Assembly (NCBI GenBank): GCA_003527225.1
Contig: DPXQ01000163.1
Location: 1 to 12,877, forward strand
Direction of reading: 5' to 3'
DNA: 12,877 nucleotides
From: Rhizobium sp.
GTDB lineage: Bacteria > Pseudomonadota > Alphaproteobacteria > Rhizobiales > Rhizobiaceae
Shown: piece by piece, positions 6,021 through 12,877 of the stretch
Position numbering within the stretch: position 1 is the stretch's first letter
Layout: every line of letters starts with the position of its first letter
The notes under the pieces: generated by a model
Databases searched by the model: none
Told to the model about the DNA's origin: nothing
Seen by the model: the letters and a program-made list of their open reading frames with translations, nothing else
Program-made: the position numbers and the translations under genes

Positions 6021-6641
6021 CTAGTTGCTGGCGTCGTCGACAGCTGCCGCCGTTTTCGGCGGCAATATCAGCGGCACCGGATTGTCCGTTCCGATGCCGT
6101 CCACCACCGGCTGGCTGGTAGTGTCCTCGGGAATCGTAATCGGGCCGCTGGCGGCGCTCGCGGGCGCCGGCGCGGCAGCCATCTGCCCTTCGTTCCCGAC
6201 GCCCAGGCCTTCATCGATGTTAATGCCTTCGGAGGGAATGACATATTCGGCCGATGCCTCGGTTGGTCCCGTTTCGGCCGACAGCGCAGCCTCCCCGCCA
6301 TCGAACCCTTGCGCGCCATTTTCCGCATTGCCGTCGAGCGGCGGATCGGCCGAAGGAGCGGCAGTGTTCACACCGGCCAGATTGGGCGTGTCGAGATAGT
6401 CGATCGCCTGCATGGCACCATTCTGGGGGGCGGGATCGCGCGAATAGGCACTCGTCCTGTCGACGCGGCCGAGAAGCTCGCGCCCTGCCCGCTTGCTGCC
6501 GACCGGCCCCTCCAGCACCAGGTCCGAAGAGACGCTGCCGATTTCGGCCGGCGGCACCAGCCGGTCCGCCGAGCAACCGGCGAGCGTCGTCCCGGAGGCC
6601 AGGACCAGCGCCGAACGCTGCAGAAAGGATACGAACGCCAT
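6021..6641 (-). CDS. putative lipoprotein, Ala/Pro/Asp-rich, unknown function
   Basis: This is a 206-residue protein. Residues 1-22 form a signal peptide (FLQRSALVLASGTTLAGC) ending in a lipobox, LAGC, with Cys23 as the lipidated residue. The +2 residue is Ser, consistent with outer-membrane sorting. The mature part is hydrophilic and low in complexity (Ala, Pro, Gly, Asp, Glu), probably disordered, with no recognised domain. The start is the ATG at 6641, which gives a normal signal peptide. A GTG at 6653 in frame would add four residues. Neither has a strong Shine-Dalgarno. It lies downstream of the chemotaxis receptor on the same strand but behind that gene's terminator, so it is probably transcribed separately. 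Confidence 0.75.
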   Translation of the reverse strand: MAFVSFLQRSALVLASGTTLAGCSADRLVPPAEIGSVSSDLVLEGPVGSKRAGRELLGRVDRTSAYSRDPAPQNGAMQAIDYLDTPNLAGVNTAAPSADPPLDGNAENGAQGFDGGEAALSAETGPTEASAEYVIPSEGINIDEGLGVGNEGQMAAAPAPASAASGPITIPEDTTSQPVVDGIGTDNPVPLILPPKTAAAVDDASN

Positions 6642-6792
6642 ACCAAACACCACTCTGCCGCCGCCGGATAGCCGGCAAATTACTCAACTTTTAGCCGAAA
6701 GCCGTAAATGTTTCGTTGCACGCTGCCGAGAGCGTCCTCCGGTCCCGATGCGCGTTGGTTCTCCGAGGCTCCCGCATCGTGGGCATTCCCAG

Positions 6793-6829
6793 GACAAAGA
6801 AAAGCCGCCGGAGAGTGTCCCCGGCGGCT
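6793..6829 (-). terminator. intrinsic terminator of the chemotaxis receptor gene
   Basis: A perfect 9-bp stem (6803-6811, AGCCGCCGG, with 6821-6829, CCGGCGGCT) has a 9-nt loop. Read on the minus strand it is followed at once by TTTTCTTTGT, a good U-rich tail. It starts 24 bases after the receptor's stop codon. Confidence 0.85.
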
Positions 6830-6852
6830 CGTTTCGTCCCTATTCTGGTCGC

Positions 6853-8670
6853 TCAGGCGGCGTGGCGATGCCTGACCGGACCACCCGCGCTGGGCTGCAG
6901 GCGAAGCTGCGACAGCAGCGAACGCAGATGACGGCTTTCCTCGGCCAGCGTCTGTCCGGCGGCCGAGGTCTCCTCGACCATGGCGGCGTTCTGCTGGGTC
7001 ATCTGGTCCATGTGGTTCACCGAGGTGTTGATCTCGTGCAGGCCGGTCGCCTGTTCCCGCGCCGCGGTGGCGATGGTGTTCACGTGCTCGTTGACCTGGT
7101 TCACCAGCTTTTCGATCTCGACCAGCGCTTCTCCGGTCGAGCGGACAAGGGCGACGCCGCTTTCGACTTCAGTTGCGGAGGCGCTGATGAGCGTCTTGAT
7201 CTCCTTGGCCGCGTTGGCCGAGCGCTGGGCAAGTTCGCGCACTTCCTGGGCAACCACCGCAAACCCGCGGCCCGCCTCGCCGGCGCGGGCCGCCTCGACG
7301 CCCGCATTGAGCGCAAGCAGGTTGGTCTGGAACGCGATCTCGTCGATCACCGTGATGATCTGGTTGATCTTGTTCGAGGAGCTTTCGATGCGGCCCATGG
7401 CATCGACCGCATCGCGGACGATCTCGCCGGACCGGTTGGCGCTGCGCTTGGTTTCCGACACCATGTCGCGGGCTTCGTTGGCGCGCTCGGCTGCCGTGCG
7501 GACCGTGGCGGTGATCTCGTCGAGCGCGGCGGCGGTTTCCTCCAGTGCGGCGGCCTGCTGCTCGGTCCGGCGCGACAGGTTGTTGGTCGCCTCGCTGATC
7601 CCGCCGGCGCTGTCGCTGACGACGTCGCTGGTCTGGTTGATGGCCGAGATCACACCGGAAAGTGCGTCCACCGCGGTGTTGAAGTCGTGCCGCAGCTTTT
7701 CATAGTCTTCGCCGATTTCGTCGACATAGGCGGTCAGGTCGCCGTTCGCGAGACGTTCGAGAGCATTGCCGATCTGCTGGATGGCATGGTTCTGACGCTC
7801 GGAGGCGTCACGAAGGACTTCCTCGTTGCCACGCCGTTCCGCATCGATGCGACGCTGCTGCTCGGCTTCCCGTCCCCGCAGCGAAATCCGCTCGCGGACG
7901 GAATCGCGCAGGACCAGCAGGGCGTCGGCCATTCCGCCGATTTCGTCCTTGCGTCCGGCATCGACGATTTCAGTATCGACCTTCTCCTCGGCAATATCCC
8001 CCATCGCTGCCTTCAGGCGGGAAATCGGAGCAACGACGCTTCTGACGACCGCATAGGCGCAAGCCAGAATGACGAGGAAGCTCACGGCGAAAATCGAGGC
8101 GTACCACATCAGGTCGCGCTGGAAGATCGCTGCGAGGTCGTCGGCATAGACGCCGGTACCCACAACCCAGCCCCAGGGCGCGAAGCCGACGACATGCGAG
8201 AACTTCTGGACCGGTGCCTCGAAGCCGGGCTTCGGCCAGTAATAATCGACGAAGCCTTCCTTCTGTTCCTTTGCCACCCGCGCGAATTCGGAGAAGATCC
8301 GCTTGCCGTTCGGATCCTCGAATGCCGAGAGATCCTTGCCGTTCAGTTCCGGCTTGATCGGATGCATGATCATCCGGGCCTGCATGTCGTTTACCCAGAG
8401 ATAGCCGTCCGTGCCGTAGCGCATGGCGCTGACGGCTTCGAGCGCCTTGGCCTGCGCCTCGTCCTTGGTGATGCCGCCGGACTGTTCGAGCTTGTAGTAT
8501 TTCTCGAAGATGGAAAGCGCCGTATGGTCGATCGACGCTAGGCCCGCCCGACGCTCGTTCGCCAGCGAATCATAGGAGTGGAACAGGCTGAAAGTAAGCG
8601 TGGCGACAAGGACGCCGAGCGCCAGCGCGACGAGGCCATAAAGCCTCACGGATATGTTGAAATTCCTCAT
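6853..8670 (-). CDS. methyl-accepting chemotaxis protein with single Cache sensor
   Basis: This is a 605-residue receptor. TM1 is at about 11-31. A periplasmic Cache_2-type domain at 35-185 carries the typical GYLWVNDMQARMIMHP and APWGWVVGTGVYADD motifs. TM2 is at about 189-210. A HAMP domain follows at about 211-265, then a second HAMP-like stretch at about 297-345 (ALERLANGDLTAYV). The signalling helical hairpin covers 350-580, with the highly conserved tip around 442-492 (IDEIAFQTNLLALNAGVEAARAGEAGRGF). It senses a small ligand, often an organic acid in this class, and signals to CheA/CheW. The C-terminus (GGPVRHRHAA) lacks an NWEEF-type CheR-docking pentapeptide. ATG at 8670 is seven bases after GGAAGG on the minus strand. 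The gene is monocistronic, with its own terminator. Confidence 0.96.
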   Translation of the reverse strand: MRNFNISVRLYGLVALALGVLVATLTFSLFHSYDSLANERRAGLASIDHTALSIFEKYYKLEQSGGITKDEAQAKALEAVSAMRYGTDGYLWVNDMQARMIMHPIKPELNGKDLSAFEDPNGKRIFSEFARVAKEQKEGFVDYYWPKPGFEAPVQKFSHVVGFAPWGWVVGTGVYADDLAAIFQRDLMWYASIFAVSFLVILACAYAVVRSVVAPISRLKAAMGDIAEEKVDTEIVDAGRKDEIGGMADALLVLRDSVRERISLRGREAEQQRRIDAERRGNEEVLRDASERQNHAIQQIGNALERLANGDLTAYVDEIGEDYEKLRHDFNTAVDALSGVISAINQTSDVVSDSAGGISEATNNLSRRTEQQAAALEETAAALDEITATVRTAAERANEARDMVSETKRSANRSGEIVRDAVDAMGRIESSSNKINQIITVIDEIAFQTNLLALNAGVEAARAGEAGRGFAVVAQEVRELAQRSANAAKEIKTLISASATEVESGVALVRSTGEALVEIEKLVNQVNEHVNTIATAAREQATGLHEINTSVNHMDQMTQQNAAMVEETSAAGQTLAEESRHLRSLLSQLRLQPSAGGPVRHRHAA

Positions 8671-8770
8671 GGGTACCCCTTCCCGGTTCTGATTGTGACA
8701 GGAATACCGGTGAGATTCGGAAAATTAGTAAATTTAGCCCTGCCAGAAATATCAGGTAAAAAATAGTAGT

Positions 8771-8793
8771 AACCCCTCAAAAATCGAGGGGTT
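8771..8793. repeat. perfect palindrome between receptor and thioesterase genes
   Basis: AACCCCTC at 8771-8778 pairs with GAGGGGTT at 8786-8793 around a 7-nt A-rich loop. It lies in the 237-base divergent region between the receptor start (8670) and the thioesterase start (8908). On the plus strand no T-run follows. On the minus strand the T-run begins 8 bases away, too far for a standard terminator. An operator shared by the two divergent genes or a leader hairpin is possible. Confidence 0.5.
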
Positions 8794-8907
8794 CGGACGC
8801 AGGACTGCCTGTTGCCACCCGGGGCGATATTCCATAGTTTCCCCGTCGAGGAAGGGATCGTTCCCAAGCTCCTCGCCCCCTCTGTAGTCCAATCAGGATC
8901 GATGCAT

Positions 8908-9294
8908 ATGACCGGTACACCTTCACCGCGCGGCGAACTCACCCTTCGGACATTGGCCATGCCTGGCGACGCCAATGCAGCCGGGGATATCTTCGGCGGA
9001 TGGGTGATGGCCCAGATGGACCTTGCCTGCGGCATCCGTGCTGCGGAGCGCGCGCGGGGCCGCGTCGTGACGGCCGCGGTTCAGGAAATGGCGTTCGCCA
9101 TGCCGGTCAAGATCGGCGACACGCTCTGCGTCTATACGGACATCGCAAAGGTCGGCCGCACCTCGATCACCCTTTCGGTCGAGGTCTGGGCCCAGCGGTA
9201 CCTCACCCACACGATGGAGAAGGTCACCGCCGCGACATTCGTCATGGTGGCGCTCGACGCGGAAGGCAAACCGACACCCGTTCCGGCGGAGTAG
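8908..9294 (+). CDS. acyl-CoA thioesterase, YciA-type hotdog protein
   Basis: This is a 128-residue protein of normal family length. The diagnostic segment is MPGDANAAGDIFGGWVMAQMDLACG (18-42), matching the YciA/acyl-CoA hydrolase motif in which the Asp of GGW-x-M-x-x-MD lies near the active site. The later strands (VQEMAFAMPVKIGDTL, GRTSITLSVEVW) complete a single hotdog fold. It hydrolyses acyl-CoA to fatty acid and CoA in the cytoplasm, as a hexamer in characterised members. The ATG at 8908 lies nine bases after AGGA (8895-8898). An ATG two codons earlier is only three bases from it, and the longer frame from 8812 adds residues unlike the family. It converges with the DUF486 gene, with a 7-base gap. 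Confidence 0.92.
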   Translation: MTGTPSPRGELTLRTLAMPGDANAAGDIFGGWVMAQMDLACGIRAAERARGRVVTAAVQEMAFAMPVKIGDTLCVYTDIAKVGRTSITLSVEVWAQRYLTHTMEKVTAATFVMVALDAEGKPTPVPAE

Positions 9295-9301
9295 TCAAGG
9301 G

Positions 9302-9655
9302 TTAGGCGCGAAATATCAGCGCCGCGCCGATGGCGATCAGCGCAAAACCGGCGGCGTGGTTCCAGGTCAGGGCTTCCTTCAGCCAGAAAACCGAGAATCC
9401 GGAAAACACCAGAAGCGTGATGACCTCCTGGATCGTCTTGAGCTGCGCGGCGGAATAGACCTGCGCGCCAATCCGATTGGCTGGAACAGCAAGGCAATAC
9501 TCGAAGAAGGCGATGCCCCAGCTGACGAGGATCGCGGCGAAGATGGCTGTGTGGCGAAATTTCAGGTGGCCATACCAGGCAAAGGTCATGAACACGTTGG
9601 AGAGCGAGAGTAGCAGGATCGGCCAGATGGCCGCCGGGTTGAGTATCTGTGGCAT
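9302..9655 (-). CDS. DUF486 small multidrug-transporter-like membrane protein
   Basis: This is a 117-residue protein with four hydrophobic helices. The family signature is very clear: LSNVFMTFAWYGHLKF (17-32), VSWGIAFFEYCLAVPANRIG (44-63), YSAAQLKTIQEVITLLVF (67-84) and a final WN-x-x-x-GFALI helix. DUF486 proteins are widespread, conserved and uncharacterised; they resemble half of a DMT-superfamily transporter and may work as oligomers. The start is the ATG at 9655. The upstream sequence has only a weak purine tract. It is convergent with the thioesterase gene. Confidence 0.93.
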   Translation of the reverse strand: MPQILNPAAIWPILLLSLSNVFMTFAWYGHLKFRHTAIFAAILVSWGIAFFEYCLAVPANRIGAQVYSAAQLKTIQEVITLLVFSGFSVFWLKEALTWNHAAGFALIAIGAALIFRA

Positions 9656-10005
9656 GGGGCACCGGATTGGTCTGGAGTGTTGGCGCTGCCCTCGGCAAGT
9701 TCGATGATGCGTGGTGGCTGCACGCCCCGAATCTGCCGGGCATCAACGCACATTCACCCAAGCCGGGACAAATGCCAAACATCCTGATGGCCCCGGCGCA
9801 CTGCCAACCTCGCCGCAGTCCGTCGGACCATCGTCCCCGTAACGGTAAATAAACCCTTCCCCGCGCCTCCGGCATCGCTCGTACAATTCTCGCAGTGTGC
9901 CGTTAAATGAATTTTATCAATATCGGATGATGCTGAAATTCAGGCACATTACTTTGACGATATTGCGAGAATTTGAGAATTTGAGAATCTAGGCGGAAGA
10001 AAATT
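9656..10005. other. 350-base gene-free region between DUF486 and GGDEF-EAL genes
   Basis: This is divergent intergenic DNA. The left two thirds are GC-rich with no credible reading frame or strong structure. From about 9900 it becomes AT-rich and ends in three tandem 8-base units before the GGDEF-EAL gene, described separately. The length would allow a small RNA, but I see no terminator to support one. Confidence 0.6.
9953..9990 (+). promoter_or_regulatory. candidate promoter with tandem 8-bp repeats upstream of GGDEF-EAL gene
   Basis: TTTGAC at 9953-9958 is a good -35. Three head-to-tail octamers follow: GAGAATTT (9967-9974), GAGAATTT (9975-9982) and GAGAATCT (9983-9990). The second unit places GAGAAT 16 bases from the -35, a tolerable -10. 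Gain or loss of a unit would move the -10 and the distance to the ribosome-binding site by 8 bases. The repeat is seen directly; promoter function is inference. Confidence 0.4.
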
Positions 10006-12003
10006 TTGGATTACGAGATAGAGCCCACCGCGTCCGGACACATGGCCGGAATCAGGCAATCCCAGGCACGTCTGATCCTGTCCAGCCATTCTTCGACGCT
10101 GCTGTTCAGCGGCCTTATCGCCTTGTCGGCTGCGTTTGTCGCGACGATCAATCACGGCCCTTCGAAAAGTGTCGCCGCATGGGCGACCGTCGTGCTGCTC
10201 ACCCTCGGGTTTCGTGTCCTTGCATCTCGCGGCCTCGTGTTCAACCGTATCGCCGAAACACGGCCGGACGATGCGTTGACCTTGCTGTCCTTCGGGGCAT
10301 TTCTCTCCGGGCTGGCCTGGGCGGCATTGCCCTTCTGCGTCGACGGTTTCGATGGCGCCGGCGCGGATGCGCCTCTGCTCCTGATCATGGTCGGCACATC
10401 GGCCGGCTCGATCATCAAGGGCATGGGGTATAGCCAGGTGTCGCTGGCCTTTTCGACGCCGATGCTCTTTTCCATCGTCGTTTCGCTTCTGTGGATGGGA
10501 GATGCCGTCGCCTTCCTGCTGGCCATCAACGTCATCGGCCTGATGATCGTTCTCTATCGCCACAGCCTTTCCGCCGAACGGGTCTTCGTCGCCAACGAGA
10601 TGGCCAAGCTCGAAGCGACGGCTCTGGCGCAGTCCCTTTCCCACGCCAATGAGGACATTCTCCAGAAGAACGACCGTCTGGAGGTACTCGCCAATTGCGA
10701 TACGATTACCGGCCTTGCGAACCGCATGCATTTCAATGGCAGGCTTGCGGGTGATATTGCCCGCGCCGTCACGCTCGGTGAGCCGGTCGCTCTCCTGCTC
10801 ATCGACCTTGATCGCTTCAAATCGATAAACGATTCCCTCGGTCACAGCGCCGGTGATGCCGTTCTGCGGGAGATCGGCGGGCGTCTGAGGCGCACGATCG
10901 GAGGCGAAGGCCTGATCGCCCGTCTCGGCGGCGACGAGTTCGGCGTGATCCTGTGCGGTACGGACGCCCGGGGGCGCGCCCTTGCCCATGCCGAGCGCCT
11001 GCAGAAAGCAAGCCGCCAGCCGATTTCCGTCGGTGGCACCGCGTCCGTTGTCAGCCTGAGCATGGGGCTTGCCTCCTTTCCCGCCCAGGCGTCCAGCGCC
11101 GAGGACCTCATGGCCTGCGCCGACATGGCGCTCTACGAAGCGAAGGATACGGGCCGCCGCCGGATAAGGGAGTTCGATCCGGGATTGAAAGCCCTGATCG
11201 AACGTCAGCGCGCCATTGAACAGGAGCTGGAACAGGCAATCCGCGACGGCGCCATCGAGACATGGTTCCAGCCGCAGCTTTGCCTGCGCAGCCGGCAGGT
11301 CACCGGATTCGAGGCCCTTGTGCGGTGGTTTCACCCCCGCTTCGGCGCCATCTCTCCACCTGAGATCGTGCAGGCGGCGCAGTCCATGCATCTGGCCGAT
11401 GCCCTCACCCTCCATATCGCCAACGCCGTCTGCGGTCTGATCACCCGCCTGCCGGCGCTGGGATTGCCGGAGGCGACCGTTGCGCTCAATATTTCGCCGC
11501 GCGAATTCTCGCTCTATTCCGTCGCCGACCTGCTGGAACGCGTGACCGCCGCGCATGGCATCAACCCGACGCGCCTCGAGATCGAAATCACCGAGGAGGC
11601 CATCCTCGACACCGAGGGCGCCGGCGAACAGCTCACGCGCCTGGAAAACGCCGGCTACAAGCTCGCGGTCGATGATTTCGGCATGGGCCACTCCTCGCTC
11701 GCCTACCTGATCAGCCTCAAGATCGACCGGCTGAAGATCGATCGCAGCTTCGTCACCGGCGTCGCCGAAACCCGCACCAACCAGAACCTCATCGCCGCCC
11801 TGGTCGGGCTCGGCCATGCCTTGTCGCTCGATATCGTCGTCGAGGGTGTGGAAACCGAGGAGGACGCGGACGTGCTGCGCATGCTCGGCTGCGGCGTCGC
11901 CCAGGGCTACCTCTTCGCCCGCCCCATGCCGATCGAGGCATTGCTCGACTGGATTGGTGCAGACCGCCACGAGGACGGCGAGGCATGCAAGGCGGTCGCG
12001 TGA
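10006..12003 (+). CDS. membrane-anchored GGDEF-EAL protein (c-di-GMP synthesis/hydrolysis)
   Basis: This is a 665-residue protein. The N-terminal 30-185 has about five to six hydrophobic helices of MASE-like type without a recognised name, followed by a helix at 187-225. The GGDEF domain covers about 226-390, with DLDRFKSINDSLGH (267-280) and an intact GGDEF (308-312), so diguanylate cyclase activity is plausible. The product-inhibition RxxD site before it is absent: the matching positions read GGEG. The EAL domain covers about 405-650, with EAL (436-438), LNIS (494-497), EITE (527-530), DDFG (556-559), KIDRSF and EGVE (613-616). The metal and catalytic residues all appear kept, so phosphodiesterase activity is also likely. 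The TTG at 10006 has GGAAGA five bases upstream. The ATG at 10042, twelve codons on, lacks a good site but is an alternative. An 87-base gap separates it from uvrB. Confidence 0.95.
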   Translation: MDYEIEPTASGHMAGIRQSQARLILSSHSSTLLFSGLIALSAAFVATINHGPSKSVAAWATVVLLTLGFRVLASRGLVFNRIAETRPDDALTLLSFGAFLSGLAWAALPFCVDGFDGAGADAPLLLIMVGTSAGSIIKGMGYSQVSLAFSTPMLFSIVVSLLWMGDAVAFLLAINVIGLMIVLYRHSLSAERVFVANEMAKLEATALAQSLSHANEDILQKNDRLEVLANCDTITGLANRMHFNGRLAGDIARAVTLGEPVALLLIDLDRFKSINDSLGHSAGDAVLREIGGRLRRTIGGEGLIARLGGDEFGVILCGTDARGRALAHAERLQKASRQPISVGGTASVVSLSMGLASFPAQASSAEDLMACADMALYEAKDTGRRRIREFDPGLKALIERQRAIEQELEQAIRDGAIETWFQPQLCLRSRQVTGFEALVRWFHPRFGAISPPEIVQAAQSMHLADALTLHIANAVCGLITRLPALGLPEATVALNISPREFSLYSVADLLERVTAAHGINPTRLEIEITEEAILDTEGAGEQLTRLENAGYKLAVDDFGMGHSSLAYLISLKIDRLKIDRSFVTGVAETRTNQNLIAALVGLGHALSLDIVVEGVETEEDADVLRMLGCGVAQGYLFARPMPIEALLDWIGADRHEDGEACKAVA

Positions 12004-12090
12004 CGCGCCATCCTTCGGCGTTTCCCTTTTGTACTCATTTATTCCGGGCATCCCCTTCCCTTTCCGGATGAGTTTCGCCATATTCGCCGC

Positions 12091-12877
12091 ATGGCAAAAG
12101 CACCGAAAAATCCCGCCGCCCGTCCGGGCGAAGCCCGGCAAGGGCAAGCGCCCGTCGCGGATAATTCCGCGCCCCGCATGGAGGCCAGCCCGCAGGGCGA
12201 TGCGGCCGTGAATGCAAAGAAGGGTTTTGAAGAAGCGCCGCAAGCGCCGTTCGAAGGTGCGCCTCTCGCGGGAAGCGTCGCCGACTGGGTGAAGCAGCTC
12301 GAGGCCGAGGCGGAAGCCTCCACGGTCGAGACGCAGCGCGAGATCGCTTCCAAGGCCGGCAAGCATCGCAAGAAGATCGAGATCGAGGCGCGCAGGCAGT
12401 CCGAAAAGGTGGCGATGGCGAAGACCTCCCGCGGCACCTCCATGGGCGGCTCGTCCGATCCGGCGACCCGTGCCCGCGCCGGCCTCAATCCGGTCGCCGG
12501 CATGGACACCTCGCTCGAGGAGGCGCAAAGCCTCGCGCCGGGCGCCGTCACCGCCACCGTCGAGGCGCTTTCGGAGCTGATCGAAAGCGGCAATCCGCTG
12601 TTCAAGGACGGCCAGATCTGGACGCCGCACCGCCCCGCCCGCCCGGAGAAATCCGAAGGCGGCATCGCCATCCGCATGGTCTCCCACTACGAGCCCGCCG
12701 GCGACCAGCCGACCGCCATCAAGGACCTCGTCGAGGGCCTGCAAAACGACGACCGCACCCAGGTGCTCCTCGGCGTCACCGGTTCGGGCAAGACCTTCAC
12801 CATGGCCAAGGTGATCGAGGCCACCCAGCGCCCGGCCCTGATCCTCGCCCCGAACAAGACGCTCGCCGCCCAGCTCT
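12091..12877 (+). CDS. uvrB: excinuclease ABC subunit UvrB, 5' part
   Basis: The frame is open to the window end (262 codons seen). UvrB works with UvrA and UvrC in nucleotide-excision repair: it verifies damage and uses its ATPase to load on DNA. The conserved protein begins only at about residue 196 ([22 protein letters not shown]), with Walker A GVTGSGKT at 228-235 and [16 protein letters not shown] after it. In E. coli UvrB the Walker A is near residue 39, so this protein has about 190 extra N-terminal residues. They are Ala/Lys/Glu-rich and probably disordered, with a charged helical stretch at about 66-112 ([32 protein letters not shown]). Extended UvrB proteins are known in rhizobia. 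The ATG at 12091 is the first good start, though its ribosome-binding site is poor. No convincing LexA box is seen in the 87 bases upstream. Confidence 0.95.
   Translation, partial: MAKAPKNPAARPGEARQGQAPVADNSAPRMEASPQGDAAVNAKKGFEEAPQAPFEGAPLAGSVADWVKQLEAEAEASTVETQREIASKAGKHRKKIEIEARRQSEKVAMAKTSRGTSMGGSSDPATRARAGLNPVAGMDTSLEEAQSLAPGAVTATVEALSELIESGNPLFKDGQIWTPHRPARPEKSEGGIAIRMVSHYEPAGDQPTAIKDLVEGLQNDDRTQVLLGVTGSGKTFTMAKVIEATQRPALILAPNKTLAAQL

Noticed and set aside
5300..6671. Long plus-strand frames (5300-6121 and 5820-6671) opposite the permease and lipoprotein
   Set aside because: They are rich in Arg/Gly/Ala with no domain, and the minus-strand genes explain the same DNA.
6493..8541. A 682-codon open frame on the plus strand opposite the chemotaxis receptor
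   Set aside because: It is antisense to an unmistakable receptor gene and also runs through the terminator and lipoprotein region. Its composition is that of a shadow frame.
8578..8766. A short plus-strand frame over the receptor's start and upstream region
   Set aside because: It overlaps the receptor's 5' end and its ribosome-binding site, with no start signal or homology of its own.
8771..8793. The palindrome as an intrinsic terminator
   Set aside because: No T-run follows on the plus strand, and the minus-strand T-run is eight bases away with no gene ending there.
12020..12050. A possible LexA (SOS) box before uvrB, GTAC-N7-TTCC at about 12031
   Set aside because: It matches only about five of eight positions of the alphaproteobacterial GTTC-N7-GTTC consensus, too few to call.
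9949..12744. A 931-codon open frame on the minus strand opposite the GGDEF-EAL gene and uvrB
   Set aside because: It lies antisense to two well-supported genes, is low in complexity (Gly/Arg/Ala/Asp) and has no recognisable domain. GC-rich codon bias readily opens such antisense frames.

Overview
The window looks like chromosomal DNA of an alphaproteobacterium of the Rhizobiales, most likely Rhizobiaceae. The supporting signs are high-GC coding DNA, two tiny DUF1127 proteins beside a LysR regulator, a UvrB with a long N-terminal extension of the rhizobial type, and a CATCCCGGA-type palindromic repeat common in this class. The genus cannot be fixed from the sequence alone.

Layout. (1) 1-2160 is an accessory patch. 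It holds the tail of an upstream gene, a strikingly AT-rich four-helix membrane protein gene (204-743), a decayed 3' fragment of what I read as an ASKHA/RACo-type corrinoid-activation protein (743-1042), an alphaproteobacterial palindromic repeat, and a second membrane protein of unknown function on the minus strand (1164-1982) with lower GC than the genes to its right. (2) 2181-3708 is a compact regulatory unit: a LysR-type regulator divergent from two consecutive DUF1127 mini-proteins. Each mini-protein is preceded by the same exact 13-base motif overlapping a plausible -35 box. (3) 3997-5845 has a GlxA/GbdR-type AraC regulator converging on a TauE/SafE-family anion exporter. (4) 6021-8670, minus strand, carries an Ala/Pro-rich lipoprotein of unknown function and a Cache-domain chemotaxis receptor with a clear intrinsic terminator. 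(5) 8908-9655 has a YciA-type acyl-CoA thioesterase converging on a DUF486 small membrane protein. (6) 10006-12877 has a membrane-bound GGDEF-EAL protein followed by the 5' part of uvrB, cut off by the window end.

How the genes may work together. The strongest local logic is the LysR/DUF1127 block, where one regulator probably controls both mini-proteins through the shared motif. The GbdR-like regulator would, by family, sense a quaternary amine such as glycine betaine or carnitine. The RACo-like remnant 3 kb away belongs to a family that serves corrinoid-dependent demethylation, so a common catabolic history is possible but unproven. The receptor, the c-di-GMP protein and the thioesterase appear to be independent core genes.

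I see no CRISPR array, tRNA, rRNA, transposase or integrase. I did not find a clear new multi-gene system. The best leads are the twin-promoter DUF1127 regulon and the AT-rich gene joined to the RACo remnant.
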